Assembly: GCA_030624695.1 (NCBI GenBank)
Contig: JAUXJP010000094.1
Coordinates: 1-5,231 of the forward strand
DNA length: 5,231 bases
Direction: 5' to 3'
Source of the DNA: Candidatus Dadabacteria bacterium
Lineage (GTDB): Bacteria > Desulfobacterota_D > UBA1144 > Nemesobacterales > JAJCZQ01
The notes under the pieces are model-generated. The model did no database searches. It worked only from the letters and a program-made list of their open reading frames with translations, and was not told the origin of the DNA. How positions within the stretch are numbered: position 1 is the first letter of the stretch; every line of letters begins with the position of its first letter. A program made the position numbers and the translations under genes. Positions 5,076 to 5,231 of this stretch are shown here, piece by piece.

Positions 5076-5136
5076 AGGGTGTTAGGACTGATCAATATCC
5101 TTCTGGCTTCTTTTTTATTAGTTTGTGAATTTATAT

Positions 5137-5231
5137 CTATTTACCGGGAAGGGGTTTTTTCCTGTCATTTTCATCTAAATTTACCATAGTGATGTTGGTT
5201 TCAAAAATCAGAGTTTTGTCATTACTCCGAA
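5137..5231 (-). CDS. Probable acyl-CoA thioesterase (hotdog fold), C-terminal end only
   Basis: An open minus-strand frame enters from the right edge and ends with TAG at 5137-5139, showing 30 residues: SNDKTLIFETNITMVNLDEN followed by DRKKPLPGK. The pattern (a long strand with alternating hydrophobic residues, then a D-E/T-x-x-R-x-x-P-L-P ending) matches the last strand and tail of YbgC/4-hydroxybenzoyl-CoA-type thioesterases, which hydrolyse acyl-CoA to free acid and CoA. The catalytic Asp region is outside the window. It lies on the same strand as the mutase operon, 267 bases upstream, with promoters P1 and P2 between them, so it is not simply co-transcribed. No clear terminator follows it. 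The family call rests on a short tail and is tentative. Confidence 0.55.
   Translation of the reverse strand, partial: RSNDKTLIFETNITMVNLDENDRKKPLPGK

Noticed and set aside
5081..5116. AGGA...TCCT with following T-run as a plus-strand terminator
   Set aside because: Only four base pairs, a ten-base loop and a gap before the T-run; no plus-strand gene ends here.

Overview
The window looks like chromosomal DNA from a Gram-negative bacterium. A periplasm-acting MltA-type lytic transglycosylase and two small Sec-exported cysteine proteins point to an outer-membrane cell plan. Coding regions have moderate GC and the spacers are very AT-rich. The gene mix (B12-dependent acyl-CoA mutase, group III truncated hemoglobin, exported TRASH/YHS protein) would suit a deltaproteobacterium-like or candidate-phylum organism, but nothing here fixes the taxon. 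No tRNA, rRNA, CRISPR or complete mobile element is visible.

Left part (1-1437). The 3' end of an mltA-like gene runs in from the left edge. It is followed two bases later by a group III truncated hemoglobin gene, so the two are probably co-transcribed. The hemoglobin gene converges, with a 3-base gap, on a gene for an exported TRASH/YHS-like metal-binding protein. A strong inverted repeat covers both stop codons.

Middle part (1438-2754). A cold-shock protein gene has a good sigma70-type promoter, a leader of about 97 bases and an intrinsic terminator. Next come an 87-base element with nested inverted repeats, a small three-helix membrane protein of unknown function, and a 76-residue exported protein. 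The six cysteines of that protein are spaced as a mirror image: C-X3-C-X10-C-X15-C-X10-C-X3-C.

Right part (2783-5231, minus strand). A two-gene operon encodes the large and small subunits of an adenosylcobalamin-dependent acyl-CoA mutase. The substrate-pocket residues are Phe84 and Gln202, where methylmalonyl-CoA mutase has Tyr and Arg. Together with the split 554 + 138 residue layout, this indicates isobutyryl-CoA mutase (isobutyryl-CoA <-> n-butyryl-CoA). The operon has a full-consensus promoter (TTGACA-17-TATAAT) with a TGAACG-N2-CGTTCA operator on its start site. A second operator, a perfect 22-bp palindrome, lies 139 bp further upstream, and a second promoter lies between the two. The right edge holds the C-terminal end of what looks like a hotdog-fold acyl-CoA thioesterase.

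The most noteworthy items are the isobutyryl-type mutase with its double-operator control region, the mirror-symmetric six-cysteine exported protein, and the two unexplained inverted-repeat structures at 1045-1079 and 2009-2095.
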